This document shows, piece by piece, positions 54,187 to 63,413 of a stretch of DNA of 64,000 nucleotides. The stretch lies in the NCBI GenBank assembly GCA_965215545.1, contig OZ244066.1, positions 2,418,001-2,482,000 of the forward strand, written 5' to 3'. The DNA is from MPNP01 sp965215545 (GTDB taxonomy: Bacteria; Pseudomonadota; Alphaproteobacteria; Rhodobacterales; Rhodobacteraceae). The notes under the pieces were generated by a model that did not search any database, was not told where the DNA came from, and saw nothing but the letters and a program-made list of their open reading frames with translations. How positions within the stretch are numbered: the first letter of the stretch is position 1; every line of letters starts with the position of its first letter. A program made the translations under genes and the position numbers.

Positions 54187-54972
54187 ATGTACAGTTTTGA
54201 TATTGAACAGCCAACGAACGTGGCGAGTGCGCAGAGTGCCCTTGCCACCGAAGGCGCCATACCGCTGGCCGGGGGGCAGACCCTGATTCCGACCCTCAAG
54301 GCCCGGCTGGCATCCCCGGACACACTGGTCTCGCTGATGGCTGTTGCCGATCTCGGCATGATCAGGGTGGCCGACGGGGCCCTTGCTGTCGGTGCCACGG
54401 CACGGCACGCCGATGTGGTAGCCGCTGCGGCCGCCTCCTATCCCGCCCTGGCGTGGCTGGCTGGCCATATCGGTGATCCCGCCGTCCGCAATCGCGGCAC
54501 GATCGGTGGCAGTCTGGCCAACAATGATCCTGCCGCATGTTATCCGGCCGCTGTGCTCGCGTCGGGCGCCAGGATCACCACGGACCGTCGGACGATTGAC
54601 GCTGATGATTTCTTTGTCGATATCTTCGAGACGGCGCTGGCAGACACCGAGATCATCACCGGGGTTTCCTTCCCGATTCCCGAGCGGGCCAGCTATCAGA
54701 AATTCGAACAGCCGGCCTCCCGCTTCGCTCTCGTGGGTGTCTTTGTCGCCAAGGGAGCCTCGGGGGTCCGGGTGGCTGTGACCGGCGCCTCGCAGGGCGG
54801 GGTCTTCCGCTGGCACGATGCCGAGCACGCCCTCGGTGCCGACTTCGCTGCCGGCGCCATCGAGGGCCTGACAGTCGATTCCGGCAACATGATCAGCGAC
54901 CTGCACGGCTCGCCCGCGTACCGGGCCCATCTTGTCAAGGTCCTGACAGCCCGCGCTGTGGCTGCAGCCTGA
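54187..54972 (+). CDS. coxM: CODH-like molybdenum hydroxylase, FAD-binding medium subunit
   Basis: A 261-residue FAD protein. The start at 54187 has AAGGAG 9 bases upstream. FAD-binding segments are PLAGGQTLIPTLKARLASPD and RGTIGGSLANNDPAACYPA. It receives electrons from CoxS. The gene order S-L-M is typical of form II clusters. No coxG-like gene follows. Confidence 0.92.
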   Translation: MYSFDIEQPTNVASAQSALATEGAIPLAGGQTLIPTLKARLASPDTLVSLMAVADLGMIRVADGALAVGATARHADVVAAAAASYPALAWLAGHIGDPAVRNRGTIGGSLANNDPAACYPAAVLASGARITTDRRTIDADDFFVDIFETALADTEIITGVSFPIPERASYQKFEQPASRFALVGVFVAKGASGVRVAVTGASQGGVFRWHDAEHALGADFAAGAIEGLTVDSGNMISDLHGSPAYRAHLVKVLTARAVAAA

Positions 54973-55066
54973 CCCATCCTGTTCCTTGCGGGACAGCAGG
55001 CGACCGGTGCGACAGGGTGCCGGTGTGTCCCCGCGCCTGTGAAGCCGGATTCGGGGGGTCTGGCCT

Positions 55067-56029
55067 GTGACCCTTGAGAGCCGGACGCTGAATCAGCCGC
55101 TTGGCGGGAATGCCATGCCGCGGGCTGGTGGCATCGCCACCATGATGCGCCTGCCGCACGCACGGGATCTCGCCGATCTTGATGCCTGCTTTGTTGGCAT
55201 TCCCATGGACGCCGGAACCTCGAATCGCTCCGGGACCCGGCACGGGCCACGCCAGATCCGGACCGAAAGCAGTTTGATCCGACCCTGCAACCTCGGCACG
55301 GGTGCCGCCCCCTTCGCGTCGATGCAGGTCGCCGACTATGGCGATATTCCCATCAACACCTTCAACATCGTGGCCAGTTGCGACATCATCACCCGGGAGA
55401 TCGCCGACATGCTCGATCGTGATGTGATTCCCCTGATCATGGGTGGGGATCATACGCTCAGCTATCCGGTGCTGCGGGCCATCAAGGCGCATCACGGGCC
55501 AGTGGCGCTTGTGCATGTCGATGCCCATGCGGACACATCGGACAGCATGTTCGGGGAGCCGATTGCGCATGGGACGCCCTTCCGGCGTGCCGTCGAGGAC
55601 GGACTCATTGTCGCCGACAAGACATTCCAGATCGGCCTGCGGGGTTCGGGGTATTCGCCGGCAGATCTTGACTGGGGACGCCAGCAGGGCTTTGAGGTCA
55701 TCCCGGTCGAGGCTTGCTGGCATCAATCGCTGGCTCCGCTGATGGAGCGGATCCGCGCGAGAATCGGCCCGACCAGGACCTATATCTCATTCGATATCGA
55801 TGGTCTTGATCCCGCCTTTGCCCCGGGAACCGGGACAATCGAAATGGGCGGCCTGACGACCATCCAGGGACTGGAAATCATCCGTGGGTGTCAGGGCCTC
55901 GATATCGTGGGTGCTGATCTGGTGGAAGTCTCGCCACCCTATGATCCCTCCGGCAACACCGCCCTGATCGCTGCCCAGTTGCTCTTCGAGATCCTCTGCA
56001 TCCTCCCCGCCGTCGGATCTGGTTCCTGA
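55067..56029 (+). CDS. Ureohydrolase (agmatinase/guanidinobutyrase family)
   Basis: A 320-residue binuclear manganese enzyme. Metal ligands are in GGDHTLSYPVL, VHVDAHADTSD and SFDIDGLDPAFAPGTG. It cleaves a guanidino compound to urea and an amine; agmatinase, guanidinobutyrase and guanidinopropionase look alike at this level. It starts with GTG at 55067, 94 bases after coxM. Confidence 0.9.
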   Translation: MTLESRTLNQPLGGNAMPRAGGIATMMRLPHARDLADLDACFVGIPMDAGTSNRSGTRHGPRQIRTESSLIRPCNLGTGAAPFASMQVADYGDIPINTFNIVASCDIITREIADMLDRDVIPLIMGGDHTLSYPVLRAIKAHHGPVALVHVDAHADTSDSMFGEPIAHGTPFRRAVEDGLIVADKTFQIGLRGSGYSPADLDWGRQQGFEVIPVEACWHQSLAPLMERIRARIGPTRTYISFDIDGLDPAFAPGTGTIEMGGLTTIQGLEIIRGCQGLDIVGADLVEVSPPYDPSGNTALIAAQLLFEILCILPAVGSGS

Positions 56030-56081
56030 CAGGCGGAGACCTGTACCATCCAGGGGACATCGTCGGGATGGGCACAGCCCC

Positions 56082-56888
56082 TCAAGACCGGGCACGGTCC
56101 TGATCCGACCGCAATCGGGCAAGATCCAGATCGGCAATCCGGCTTGTGGGACCATCGCCGCCGGCATCAATGATCACGGTGCCGGCAGGATCGACGATCA
56201 TGGCATGGCCCCAACTGCGGCGCCCATCCTCATGATGGCCGACCTGGGCGGCAGCGATGATCCAACAGCCGGTGGCCATGGCCCGGGCGCGCAGCAGCAT
56301 TTCCCAGTGGGCCTGGCCGGTGCGGACGGTAAAGGCCGCGGGCACAAGGATCAGACTGGCCTCATGGGCGGCAAAGGTTGCAAAGAGCCGGGGAAAGCGC
56401 AGGTCATAGCAGATCGCAAGGCCCCACCGACCCCACGGTGTGTCGACCAGGACTGCCTCATTGCCGGCCTCATAAGTGTCGGATTCCCGCACAGGCGGGC
56501 GGCCGGGTGGGGAATGGTCAAAGAGATGGATCTTGTCGTAGCGGGCCTGGAGTGCACCCGTGGTATCAAACAGCAGGGATCGGTTCCGGAGCTTGTCCGT
56601 GCCTTGGACGGGCGTGGAGCCGAGATGGATCCAGACCCGGTGCCGGGCGGCAAGGGCCTGACATGCCTGCACGAAGGGGTCGTCCCCTTCATGGCAGATC
56701 CGGGCCAGCAGGGCGGGGCGATCCCGTTCCATGAGACCGGCGACCTCGGGCAGGGCCAGGAGGTCACACCCTGCATCAGCAGCCCGACGGGCAAGGGTCT
56801 CCAGGGCCTTGATATTGACCGCCTGGGTCCGACCCGAAGTCATCTGGGTCAGGCAGACCCGCAGAGTTTCCTGGGGCAGGGCGGGCAC
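56082..56888 (-). CDS. Carbon-nitrogen hydrolase, Nit1-like amidase
   Basis: A 268-residue nitrilase-superfamily protein. The catalytic triad is visible: Glu in LLALPEVAGLM, Lys in RYDKIHLFD and Cys in AICYDLRFPRLF. This arrangement matches bacterial Nit1-type enzymes that hydrolyse deaminated glutathione. It is transcribed with dxs, 26 bases downstream of it. Confidence 0.87.
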   Translation of the reverse strand: MPALPQETLRVCLTQMTSGRTQAVNIKALETLARRAADAGCDLLALPEVAGLMERDRPALLARICHEGDDPFVQACQALAARHRVWIHLGSTPVQGTDKLRNRSLLFDTTGALQARYDKIHLFDHSPPGRPPVRESDTYEAGNEAVLVDTPWGRWGLAICYDLRFPRLFATFAAHEASLILVPAAFTVRTGQAHWEMLLRARAMATGCWIIAAAQVGHHEDGRRSWGHAMIVDPAGTVIIDAGGDGPTSRIADLDLARLRSDQDRARS

Positions 56889-56914
56889 AGGTGGGGCGTT
56901 CCCGACCCCGGTGA

Positions 56915-58804
56915 TTATGGCAGGAGCGCGCGGGCGGCCGCAAGGATGCTGTCGGGCCCAAGTCCGGATCGGGTCACCTGTTTGGCGGGGGTGTCCTGAT
57001 CAAGAAATTCATCCGACATGTACAGGGATCGGAACCTGGTGGACCCATCGAGCAGATCCCGCTCCTGCAGGACATGGAGGACCTGGGCGGCAAATCCACC
57101 GATTGACCCTTCCTCGACGGTCAGAAGCGCCTTGTGGTTCTTGACCAGCGTGGCAATGAGATCGGCATCCACCGGTTTGGCGAAGCGGGCATCGGCCACG
57201 GTGATGGTCGGGCCATCCTCGGCCAGGCTTGACCGGACCGCAAGGCAATCCTGGAGCCGGGCCCCATAGCTGAGGATGGCCAACTCCGTTCCCTCGGCGA
57301 CCACCCGACCCTTGCCAATGGGCAGGATCTCACCGGTTCCCGGCAGTTCAAGACCCACACCGGCACCGCGGGGGTAACGAAAGGCGATCGGGCCCTCGTC
57401 ATGGGCGACGGCCGTGGCCACCATGTGCACGAGCTCGGCTTCGTCTGCCGCGGCCATGAGGACCAGATTGGGCAGGCAGCCCATGTAGGCAATGTCAAAG
57501 GCACCGCAATGGGTCTGGCCATCAGCCCCGACAAACCCGGCCCGATCAAGGGCAAAACGGACAGGGAGATTCTGGATGGCGACATCATGGACGATCTGGT
57601 CAAAGGCTCGTTGCAGAAAGGTCGAATAGATCGCAGCAAACGGGCGCATGCCGCCAGCTGCGAGACCGGCGGCAAAGGTGACGGCGTGCTGCTCGGCCAA
57701 CCCGACATCAAACGATCGGTCGGGGAATTCGGCTGCGAATCGGTCGAGACCGGTCCCCGATGGCATGGCCGCCGTGATGGCAACGATGGAATCGTCGCGG
57801 CGGGCCTGGTCGATGAGGGCATCGGCAAAGACCCGGGTATAGCTCGGTGGTCCACCGCTCCCCTTGCTGAGCTCACCGGTTTCCGGATTGAACGTCCCGA
57901 CGCCATGGTACCGGTCACTCGACTGTTCGGCCGGGACATAACCCTTGCCCTTCTCGGTCACGACATGCACAAGGACGGGGCCGCGATGCCAGTCATCCCG
58001 CAGATTCCGCAGGATGGGAACGAGGGTCTTCATGTCGTGGCCATTGCAGGGTCCGACATAGTAAAAGCCCAGCTCCTCAAAGATGTTGCCCCCCGACAGC
58101 AGTTTGTGGGCCACACCATCGGCCCGCTCGGCCACCATCTGCAGGGGTTGCGGCAGGCGGTCGGTGATCGTGCGGCTGAGTTCGGTCAGACTCCGGATGG
58201 AACTCGTACTGACCAGTTGGGGCAGATATTTCGAGAGAGCGCCCACAGGTGGGGCAATGGACATGTCATTGTCATTGAGGATGACGATCAGGTCGTGTGG
58301 CATGGAGCCGGCATTGTTCATGGCTTCGTAGGCCATGCCACCGGTCATGGCCCCATCACCGATCACGGCGATTACCCGATGGGCCTCCTTGCGCAGATCC
58401 CGGGCCACGGAAAAGCCCAGGCCAGCCGAGATCGAGGTCGAGGCGTGTGCCGCTCCGAAGGGGTCATACTCGCTCTCGGCGCGTTTGGTGAAACCGGACA
58501 GACCGCCCCCCTTGCGCAGGGTGCGGATTCGATCGCGCCGGCCGGTCAGGATCTTGTGCCCATAGACCTGGTGACCGACATCCCAGATGATCTTGTCTAC
58601 GGGGGCATCAAACACACTGTGCAGGGCGACAGTCAACTCAACGACTCCAAGGCTGGCGCCGAGATGACCCCCGGTCACTGCAACGGTGTCGACAACCTCA
58701 GCCCGCAGTTCCTCGGCAATCTGTTCAAGTTGGGCAATGGAATAGTTCCGCAGATCGGCCGGGGTGTTGACCCGGTCCAGCAATGGTGTCGAGATCATGC
58801 CCAT
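56915..58804 (-). CDS. dxs: 1-deoxy-D-xylulose-5-phosphate synthase
   Basis: A 629-residue thiamine diphosphate enzyme, first step of the methylerythritol phosphate isoprenoid pathway. Evidence is the early histidine in TGGHLGASLGVVELTVALH, the TPP motif from GDGAMTGGM through NDNDMSI, and the catalytic glutamate in VGLAEQHAVTFAAGLA. The C-terminal transketolase domain is complete. Start could be the first ATG (58804) or two codons later. Confidence 0.95.
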   Translation of the reverse strand: MGMISTPLLDRVNTPADLRNYSIAQLEQIAEELRAEVVDTVAVTGGHLGASLGVVELTVALHSVFDAPVDKIIWDVGHQVYGHKILTGRRDRIRTLRKGGGLSGFTKRAESEYDPFGAAHASTSISAGLGFSVARDLRKEAHRVIAVIGDGAMTGGMAYEAMNNAGSMPHDLIVILNDNDMSIAPPVGALSKYLPQLVSTSSIRSLTELSRTITDRLPQPLQMVAERADGVAHKLLSGGNIFEELGFYYVGPCNGHDMKTLVPILRNLRDDWHRGPVLVHVVTEKGKGYVPAEQSSDRYHGVGTFNPETGELSKGSGGPPSYTRVFADALIDQARRDDSIVAITAAMPSGTGLDRFAAEFPDRSFDVGLAEQHAVTFAAGLAAGGMRPFAAIYSTFLQRAFDQIVHDVAIQNLPVRFALDRAGFVGADGQTHCGAFDIAYMGCLPNLVLMAAADEAELVHMVATAVAHDEGPIAFRYPRGAGVGLELPGTGEILPIGKGRVVAEGTELAILSYGARLQDCLAVRSSLAEDGPTITVADARFAKPVDADLIATLVKNHKALLTVEEGSIGGFAAQVLHVLQERDLLDGSTRFRSLYMSDEFLDQDTPAKQVTRSGLGPDSILAAARALLP

Positions 58805-58875
58805 GGGAGTGTCCGTACCTGTCCTGGCCTCAGATCAACAGCGTCTCTTGGCAGCGCCGATAAACCTATCACAAT

Positions 58876-58916
58876 GAATTTACAACATGGATACAGACAT
58901 CACGGAGAATTTACAA
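58876..58916. repeat. Two copies of a 10-base direct repeat in the dxs/ROK gap
   Basis: GAATTTACAA occurs at 58876-58885 and 58907-58916, 31 bases (three helix turns) apart. A related TTCACAACATGG near 58941 resembles TTTACAACATGG at the first copy. They may be binding sites for a regulator of the divergent genes. Confidence 0.3.
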
Positions 58917-59010
58917 GTCACGAATTCGCCCCGGGCCAAGTTCACAACATGGCATGAATTCGCTACTGACAGCCGGGAGATTCCCGGGATGTCAGGTCAG
59001 CGAGCAAATC

Positions 59011-59970
59011 ATGAATCACGTCTGTGCTGGAATCGATGTGGGGGGTGGCAGCGCCAAGGTTGGACTGATGACCCGGGATGCCGAGCTCATCGAGCAGACC
59101 ATCGTACCGTATCCAGCCGCCACGGAACCCGGAGCACTGATCGATGCCACTCTCGAGCCGATTGGTGCCTGGCTGGCGGCTGATTCCTCACTTGATCTTC
59201 GGGCCGCTGGCCTCGGGGTTCCGGGGCATGTGATCAGGGACAACACCGTCGTTGACCTCTGCAATGTCTCGCTGCTCGACGGCTTCCCCATCGTTGCTCA
59301 TGTCGCCGGGAGCCTTGGCGTCCCCGTCACCATGGAAAACGATGCAAGCTATGCGGGTCTCGGTGAGTTCCTGCACGGGGCCGGCCAGGGCTCGGACCGG
59401 TTCATGATGTCCACCCTCGGCACCGGAATCGGGGTCGTCGTCATCAAGAATGGTGCCATCATCAAGACATCCAACGGCACGATCGGTGATGGTGGTCACC
59501 TGATTGTGGACCGCGATTTCCGCCATACATGCCGCAAGGGATGCTGGGGATGCATCGAGTCGGTCGCCTCCGGCATCGCCATGATGCGTGATGCCAAGGC
59601 CGTGGCCGAACTTCGCCCGGCTGGTGTTCTCGGGCAGGTGATGGTCTGTGAAAACCGTGAGCCGACCGTCCGGGATATTTTCAATGGTGCCGCTGCCAAT
59701 GACCCCGATTGCATCAAGATCCTTGATGAAACGGCCTGCTGGTTGGGCATGTGGTCCGTATCCATGGTGCACATCTTCAATCCCGACCGTTTCGTCTTTG
59801 GTGGCGGCTGGAGTGCGGCCGGCCAGAGTTTCATTGATGCGATCTATTCCTATGCCAGCCGTTCCGGGATCGATTACTACTACCGGACCCTGCGCTACAC
59901 CCAGGCCGTGCTCGGCAACGATGCCGGCATCATCGGTGCGGCGTCCGATGCCTTCCGCAAGTTCGGCTGA
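59011..59970 (+). CDS. ROK family protein (sugar kinase-like)
   Basis: A 319-residue protein from the ATG at 59011. The ATP-binding AGIDVGGGSAKVGL is at residues 5-18, and TMENDASYAGLGEFLHGAGQ has the sugar-binding Asn-Asp pair. The ROK zinc motif is altered: HTCRKGCWGCIES instead of CxCGxxGCxE. The end FNPDRFVFGGGWSAAG is normal. It probably phosphorylates a hexose or amino sugar. It is transcribed toward the DapA-like gene. Confidence 0.87.
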   Translation: MNHVCAGIDVGGGSAKVGLMTRDAELIEQTIVPYPAATEPGALIDATLEPIGAWLAADSSLDLRAAGLGVPGHVIRDNTVVDLCNVSLLDGFPIVAHVAGSLGVPVTMENDASYAGLGEFLHGAGQGSDRFMMSTLGTGIGVVVIKNGAIIKTSNGTIGDGGHLIVDRDFRHTCRKGCWGCIESVASGIAMMRDAKAVAELRPAGVLGQVMVCENREPTVRDIFNGAAANDPDCIKILDETACWLGMWSVSMVHIFNPDRFVFGGGWSAAGQSFIDAIYSYASRSGIDYYYRTLRYTQAVLGNDAGIIGAASDAFRKFG

Positions 59971-60000
59971 CCACAATTCGGCCAGCCAAGGTCCTGTTCA

Positions 60001-60921
60001 TCAATCCCGGGCCGCTGAATTCTCTGGATCGAGTGCCATGAGCCCGATTGAGAGGTCAGCCTCTTGGCGCGCATTGAGTGGGATTTGGGGTGGCAGCATA
60101 CGTCGCCAACCCGCCTCGCCGGTCCGTTGGGCCTCTGCCGCCTTGATGGCGGCAACGAGGGGCAAGGACTGGAGATGGCGCCGGACTGTCCTGACAGTCT
60201 GCCAGAGCGCTGCCTCAGGACCCGCCGCCAGTGCCTTCTGGATGGTCCGGGCCTGCAGATTGGCGGTCGCTGAAATGATCCCGACACACCCCTTGCCAAG
60301 GGAGCAGGGCAGCAGGGCTTCCGAGGCCGGGAAGAGATCGAAGCCACCGGCCTGTCCACCGGTGGCCGCCAGATAGGATTCGAGCTGATGGGGGTCACCC
60401 GACGAGTCCTTGAGGCCCCGGAGCCGGCCACCAAGTTCCGAGCGCAACCGTGTCACGACATGGTCGGCAATCCGGATGCCGGTCATCTGGGGGATATTGT
60501 AGAGATAGAGACCAAGCCGCTCATCGCCAATCGTGGCCGCCAGCCTGGCGTAATAGTCATAGACCGATTCATCGCCGGGATCGGTGTAGAAAAAAGGTGG
60601 CGCAATCAGCAGATTGGCGTAGCCCTCATCAAGGGCACACCGTGCCACCCGGACTGCATCGCCAAAGGATGCGGTCACGACTCCGAGGATCACCCGATCC
60701 GGTGGCACGCCAGCCTGCCGGAGGGATGGGGGAATCAGCAAGCGGTCCTGCATCGAAAGGGAAGGACCTTCACCGGTCGTGCCGGCGGGAACCACTCCGT
60801 CACACCCGCCTTGCTCAATCAGGTCGCGGCAATAACCCGCCAGGCGCTGATGATCGACCGTGAAGTCGGGGCCAAACGGGGTGATTGTTGCGGCATAGAT
60901 GCCAGCCCGGGCCGGTGTCAT
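60001..60921 (-). CDS. Dihydrodipicolinate synthase/N-acetylneuraminate lyase family protein
   Basis: A 306-residue class I aldolase-fold protein from the ATG at 60921, preceded by AAGGAGGG. The Schiff-base lysine is in LRGLKDSSGDP and the tyrosine in LYLYNIPQMTG; the start IYAATITPFGPDF is family-typical. Such proteins cleave or form 2-keto acids. It is divergent from the HisD-like gene. Substrate unknown; lysine biosynthesis is less likely in this catabolic setting. Confidence 0.88.
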   Translation of the reverse strand: MTPARAGIYAATITPFGPDFTVDHQRLAGYCRDLIEQGGCDGVVPAGTTGEGPSLSMQDRLLIPPSLRQAGVPPDRVILGVVTASFGDAVRVARCALDEGYANLLIAPPFFYTDPGDESVYDYYARLAATIGDERLGLYLYNIPQMTGIRIADHVVTRLRSELGGRLRGLKDSSGDPHQLESYLAATGGQAGGFDLFPASEALLPCSLGKGCVGIISATANLQARTIQKALAAGPEAALWQTVRTVRRHLQSLPLVAAIKAAEAQRTGEAGWRRMLPPQIPLNARQEADLSIGLMALDPENSAARD

Positions 60922-61173
60922 GCGCTGAGCCCTCCTTCCATGATTGCACGGACAGGCCGGGTCCGTGCGGGCAATGACGGTTGCAGGAGTCCGGCCATCC
61001 GATGGGTATAGGCAAGGCATGCCTCCCGGCGCAAGGGGTCCCGCCCGGAGGCAGGGAGGGAGAGCCGGTCTTTTCAGGGTGCAATATGCGCAAGGACAGA
61101 TTATTGGGGAGCATTCGTGGCCATTGCATACGTATGCGGGCCCGTGACCAGGGCATGTCGGGAGGAAACAGGG

Positions 61174-62496
61174 GTGGCGGTTGAATATCTGAAGACGGGA
61201 ATCGACAGTGTCATGCAGGCCACCGTTGATGCCGAGGTGGCAACGACCGTCAGCACCATGCTGGATGCCATTGCGCGGCGTGGTGAGGATGCCGTCCGGG
61301 AGTATTCGCGGACCCTTGACGACTACAACCCTGACGATTTTCGTCTGTCAGGGGAGTCCATCGAAGCGTTGATCGGTCGCCTGTCCGACCAGGAGAGGCA
61401 CGATATTCACTTTGCCCAGGAACGGGTCCGGGCCTTTGCCGAGGCCCAGCGGGCGGCCATTTCCGATCTCGAGGTCGAGGTCCTGCCCGGAGTGATCCTT
61501 GGCCATCGGATCCTGCCGGTCCAGAGTGTTGGATGCTATGTCCCGGGCGGCAAGTATCCCATGGTGGCTGCGGCACATATGTCCGTTGTGACGGCCGCAG
61601 TGGCGGGCGTGCCCCGGATTGCCGCTGCTACACCCCCATTCAGGGGCGAGCCGTTTCCAGGCGTCATCGCCGCCATGCACTTCGGTGGCGCCCATGAGAT
61701 CTATGTCATCGGGGGTGTGCAGGCTGTCGGCATGCTCGGCCTTGGAACCGCCAGTGTCGATCAGGTCGACATGCTGGTCGGTCCCGGCAACGCCTATGTG
61801 GCTGAAGCCAAACGCCAGCTTTTTGGCCGGGTCGGCATCGACCTGCTGGCTGGACCGACTGAAACACTGGTGATTGCCGATACGACAGTTGATGCGGAGA
61901 TCTGTGCCACGGATCTCCTGGGTCAGGCCGAGCATGGCACAAACTCGCCGGCGGTCCTGATCACCAACAGCCGCCGCCTTGCCGAGGAGACCATGGCGGA
62001 AATTGACCGGATTCTGGACATCCTGCCCACCGCTGCCCTCGCCGGAACCAGCTGGCAGGACTATGGCCAGGTGATTCTCTGTGAGACCTATGAGGAGATG
62101 CTGACCACCGCCAATGCCCTGGCATCGGAACATGTCCAGGTCATGACCGATCGGGATGACTGGTTCCTGGCGAACATGACGGCCTACGGCGCGCTCTTTC
62201 TCGGCTCCCGCACGAATGTGGCCAATGGCGACAAGGTCATCGGGACCAACCACACCCTGCCCACCCGGCGGGCCGGGCGCTATACTGGCGGCCTGTGGGT
62301 CGGATCGTTCCTCAAGACCCACAGCTACCAGCGCATCCTGACCGATGACGCTGCGGTCCATATCGGCGGTTACTGCTCCCGGCTCTGCATGCTGGAGGGG
62401 TTCGTCGGCCACGCCGAGCAGGCCAATCTCCGGCTCCGGCGCTATGGCAAGCGCAACATCCCCTACGGGACCGCTGCCAGTCCTGCCCAGGACTGA
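61174..62496 (+). CDS. HisD-family dehydrogenase, sulfopropanediol 3-dehydrogenase-like
   Basis: A 440-residue member of the histidinol dehydrogenase family. The start is the GTG at 61174, with GGAGGAA 8 bases upstream, giving VAVEYLKTGIDSVMQATV. Zinc and substrate residues lie in LGQAEHGTNSPAVLITNS and IGTNHTLPTRRAGRYTGG; GPGNAYVAEAKRQLFGRVGI is shared with HisD. The shorter N-terminus, the EYLK start and catabolic neighbours fit HpsN, which oxidises 2,3-dihydroxypropane-1-sulfonate, better than histidine synthesis. No other his gene is nearby. Confidence 0.78.
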   Translation: MAVEYLKTGIDSVMQATVDAEVATTVSTMLDAIARRGEDAVREYSRTLDDYNPDDFRLSGESIEALIGRLSDQERHDIHFAQERVRAFAEAQRAAISDLEVEVLPGVILGHRILPVQSVGCYVPGGKYPMVAAAHMSVVTAAVAGVPRIAAATPPFRGEPFPGVIAAMHFGGAHEIYVIGGVQAVGMLGLGTASVDQVDMLVGPGNAYVAEAKRQLFGRVGIDLLAGPTETLVIADTTVDAEICATDLLGQAEHGTNSPAVLITNSRRLAEETMAEIDRILDILPTAALAGTSWQDYGQVILCETYEEMLTTANALASEHVQVMTDRDDWFLANMTAYGALFLGSRTNVANGDKVIGTNHTLPTRRAGRYTGGLWVGSFLKTHSYQRILTDDAAVHIGGYCSRLCMLEGFVGHAEQANLRLRRYGKRNIPYGTAASPAQD

Positions 62497-62509
62497 AACC
62501 GCGCAGGCC

Positions 62510-63271
62510 ATGACCGGGCTTCCCACCACACCCTCCTTTCGCCTTGATGGTCGCCGGGCCCTTGTCACCGGGGGCACCGGGGGGATCGGTCAGGCCTGTT
62601 GCATTGCCCTGGCCGAGGCGGGTGCGTCGGTGATCGCTGTGGCCCGCAACATTGACCATCTGCTCTCCTTCTGTGCATCCTGCAGGGCCCGGGACCTTGA
62701 TGTCAGGGGGGTGGCACTGGACATGACGGACCCCGATGACCGGGCGGTTGTCTTTGATGATCATGGCCCCTTCGAGATTGCCGTCATTGCCGCCGGGATG
62801 GCCCGGCATCGCCCGCTGTCCGAGACCACCGAGAATGATTTCGATCCCGTCATGGACCTCAATGTCCGGGCGGCCTATTTTACCGCCCGCAACGCAGCCC
62901 TTGGCATGGGAGAGCAGGGCGGCTCCATCATCCAGATCTCAAGCCAGATGGGTCTGGTCGGTGGACCCGAACGCACGGTCTACTGCGCCTCCAAACATGC
63001 CATCGAAGGCATGACCAAGGCCATGGCAATCGAGTTGGGGGCTCAGGGCATTCGTGTCAACACCATCTGCCCGACCTTCATCAAGACGGAACTCACGCGG
63101 TCCACACTTGCCGATCCCGACAAGCAGGCCTGGATCCGCGACAAGATCAAACTGGCCCGTCTGGCCACGCCGATGGATGTGATGGGGGCCGTGGTATTCC
63201 TTGCTTCCGATGCCGCCAGCATGATTACGGGAACCCATATCCTGATCGATGGCGGGTGGACCGCGGGGTAG
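62510..63271 (+). CDS. SDR family oxidoreductase
   Basis: A 253-residue classical short-chain dehydrogenase from the ATG at 62510, 13 bases after the HisD-like gene. The cofactor motif ALVTGGTGGIGQACC is near residues 17-31; the catalytic residues are in QISSQMGLVGGPERTVYCAS with the following KHAIEGM. It likely acts on the same substrate or its enantiomer as the HisD-like enzyme; in dihydroxypropanesulfonate pathways an SDR (HpsO type) racemises the diol with a partner. Confidence 0.88.
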   Translation: MTGLPTTPSFRLDGRRALVTGGTGGIGQACCIALAEAGASVIAVARNIDHLLSFCASCRARDLDVRGVALDMTDPDDRAVVFDDHGPFEIAVIAAGMARHRPLSETTENDFDPVMDLNVRAAYFTARNAALGMGEQGGSIIQISSQMGLVGGPERTVYCASKHAIEGMTKAMAIELGAQGIRVNTICPTFIKTELTRSTLADPDKQAWIRDKIKLARLATPMDVMGAVVFLASDAASMITGTHILIDGGWTAG

Positions 63272-63413
63272 GGCGGGATGACAGACTTGCCCGACCAACG
63301 GTCACTGATGCATCAGGGGCCCAATCTCCACCGCGCCCTCGCTGGAGTGGGCGCGGCGCGGCCAGGACTGTGATTGTATTCGATCAGCCGGAACCGGGAG
63401 GACCAGGGACGCA

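Noticed and set aside
52373..54214. Long minus-strand frame opposite coxL
   Set aside because: coxL on the plus strand has all molybdenum hydroxylase motifs; the opposite frame is a compositional artefact.
57401..58957. Long plus-strand frame opposite dxs
   Set aside because: dxs is complete on the minus strand with TPP and catalytic motifs; the shadow has none.
61174..62496. Histidinol dehydrogenase for histidine synthesis
   Set aside because: No other histidine genes are nearby and the neighbours are catabolic SDR, cupin and DapA-like genes; the HpsN-like reading fits better, though not proven.
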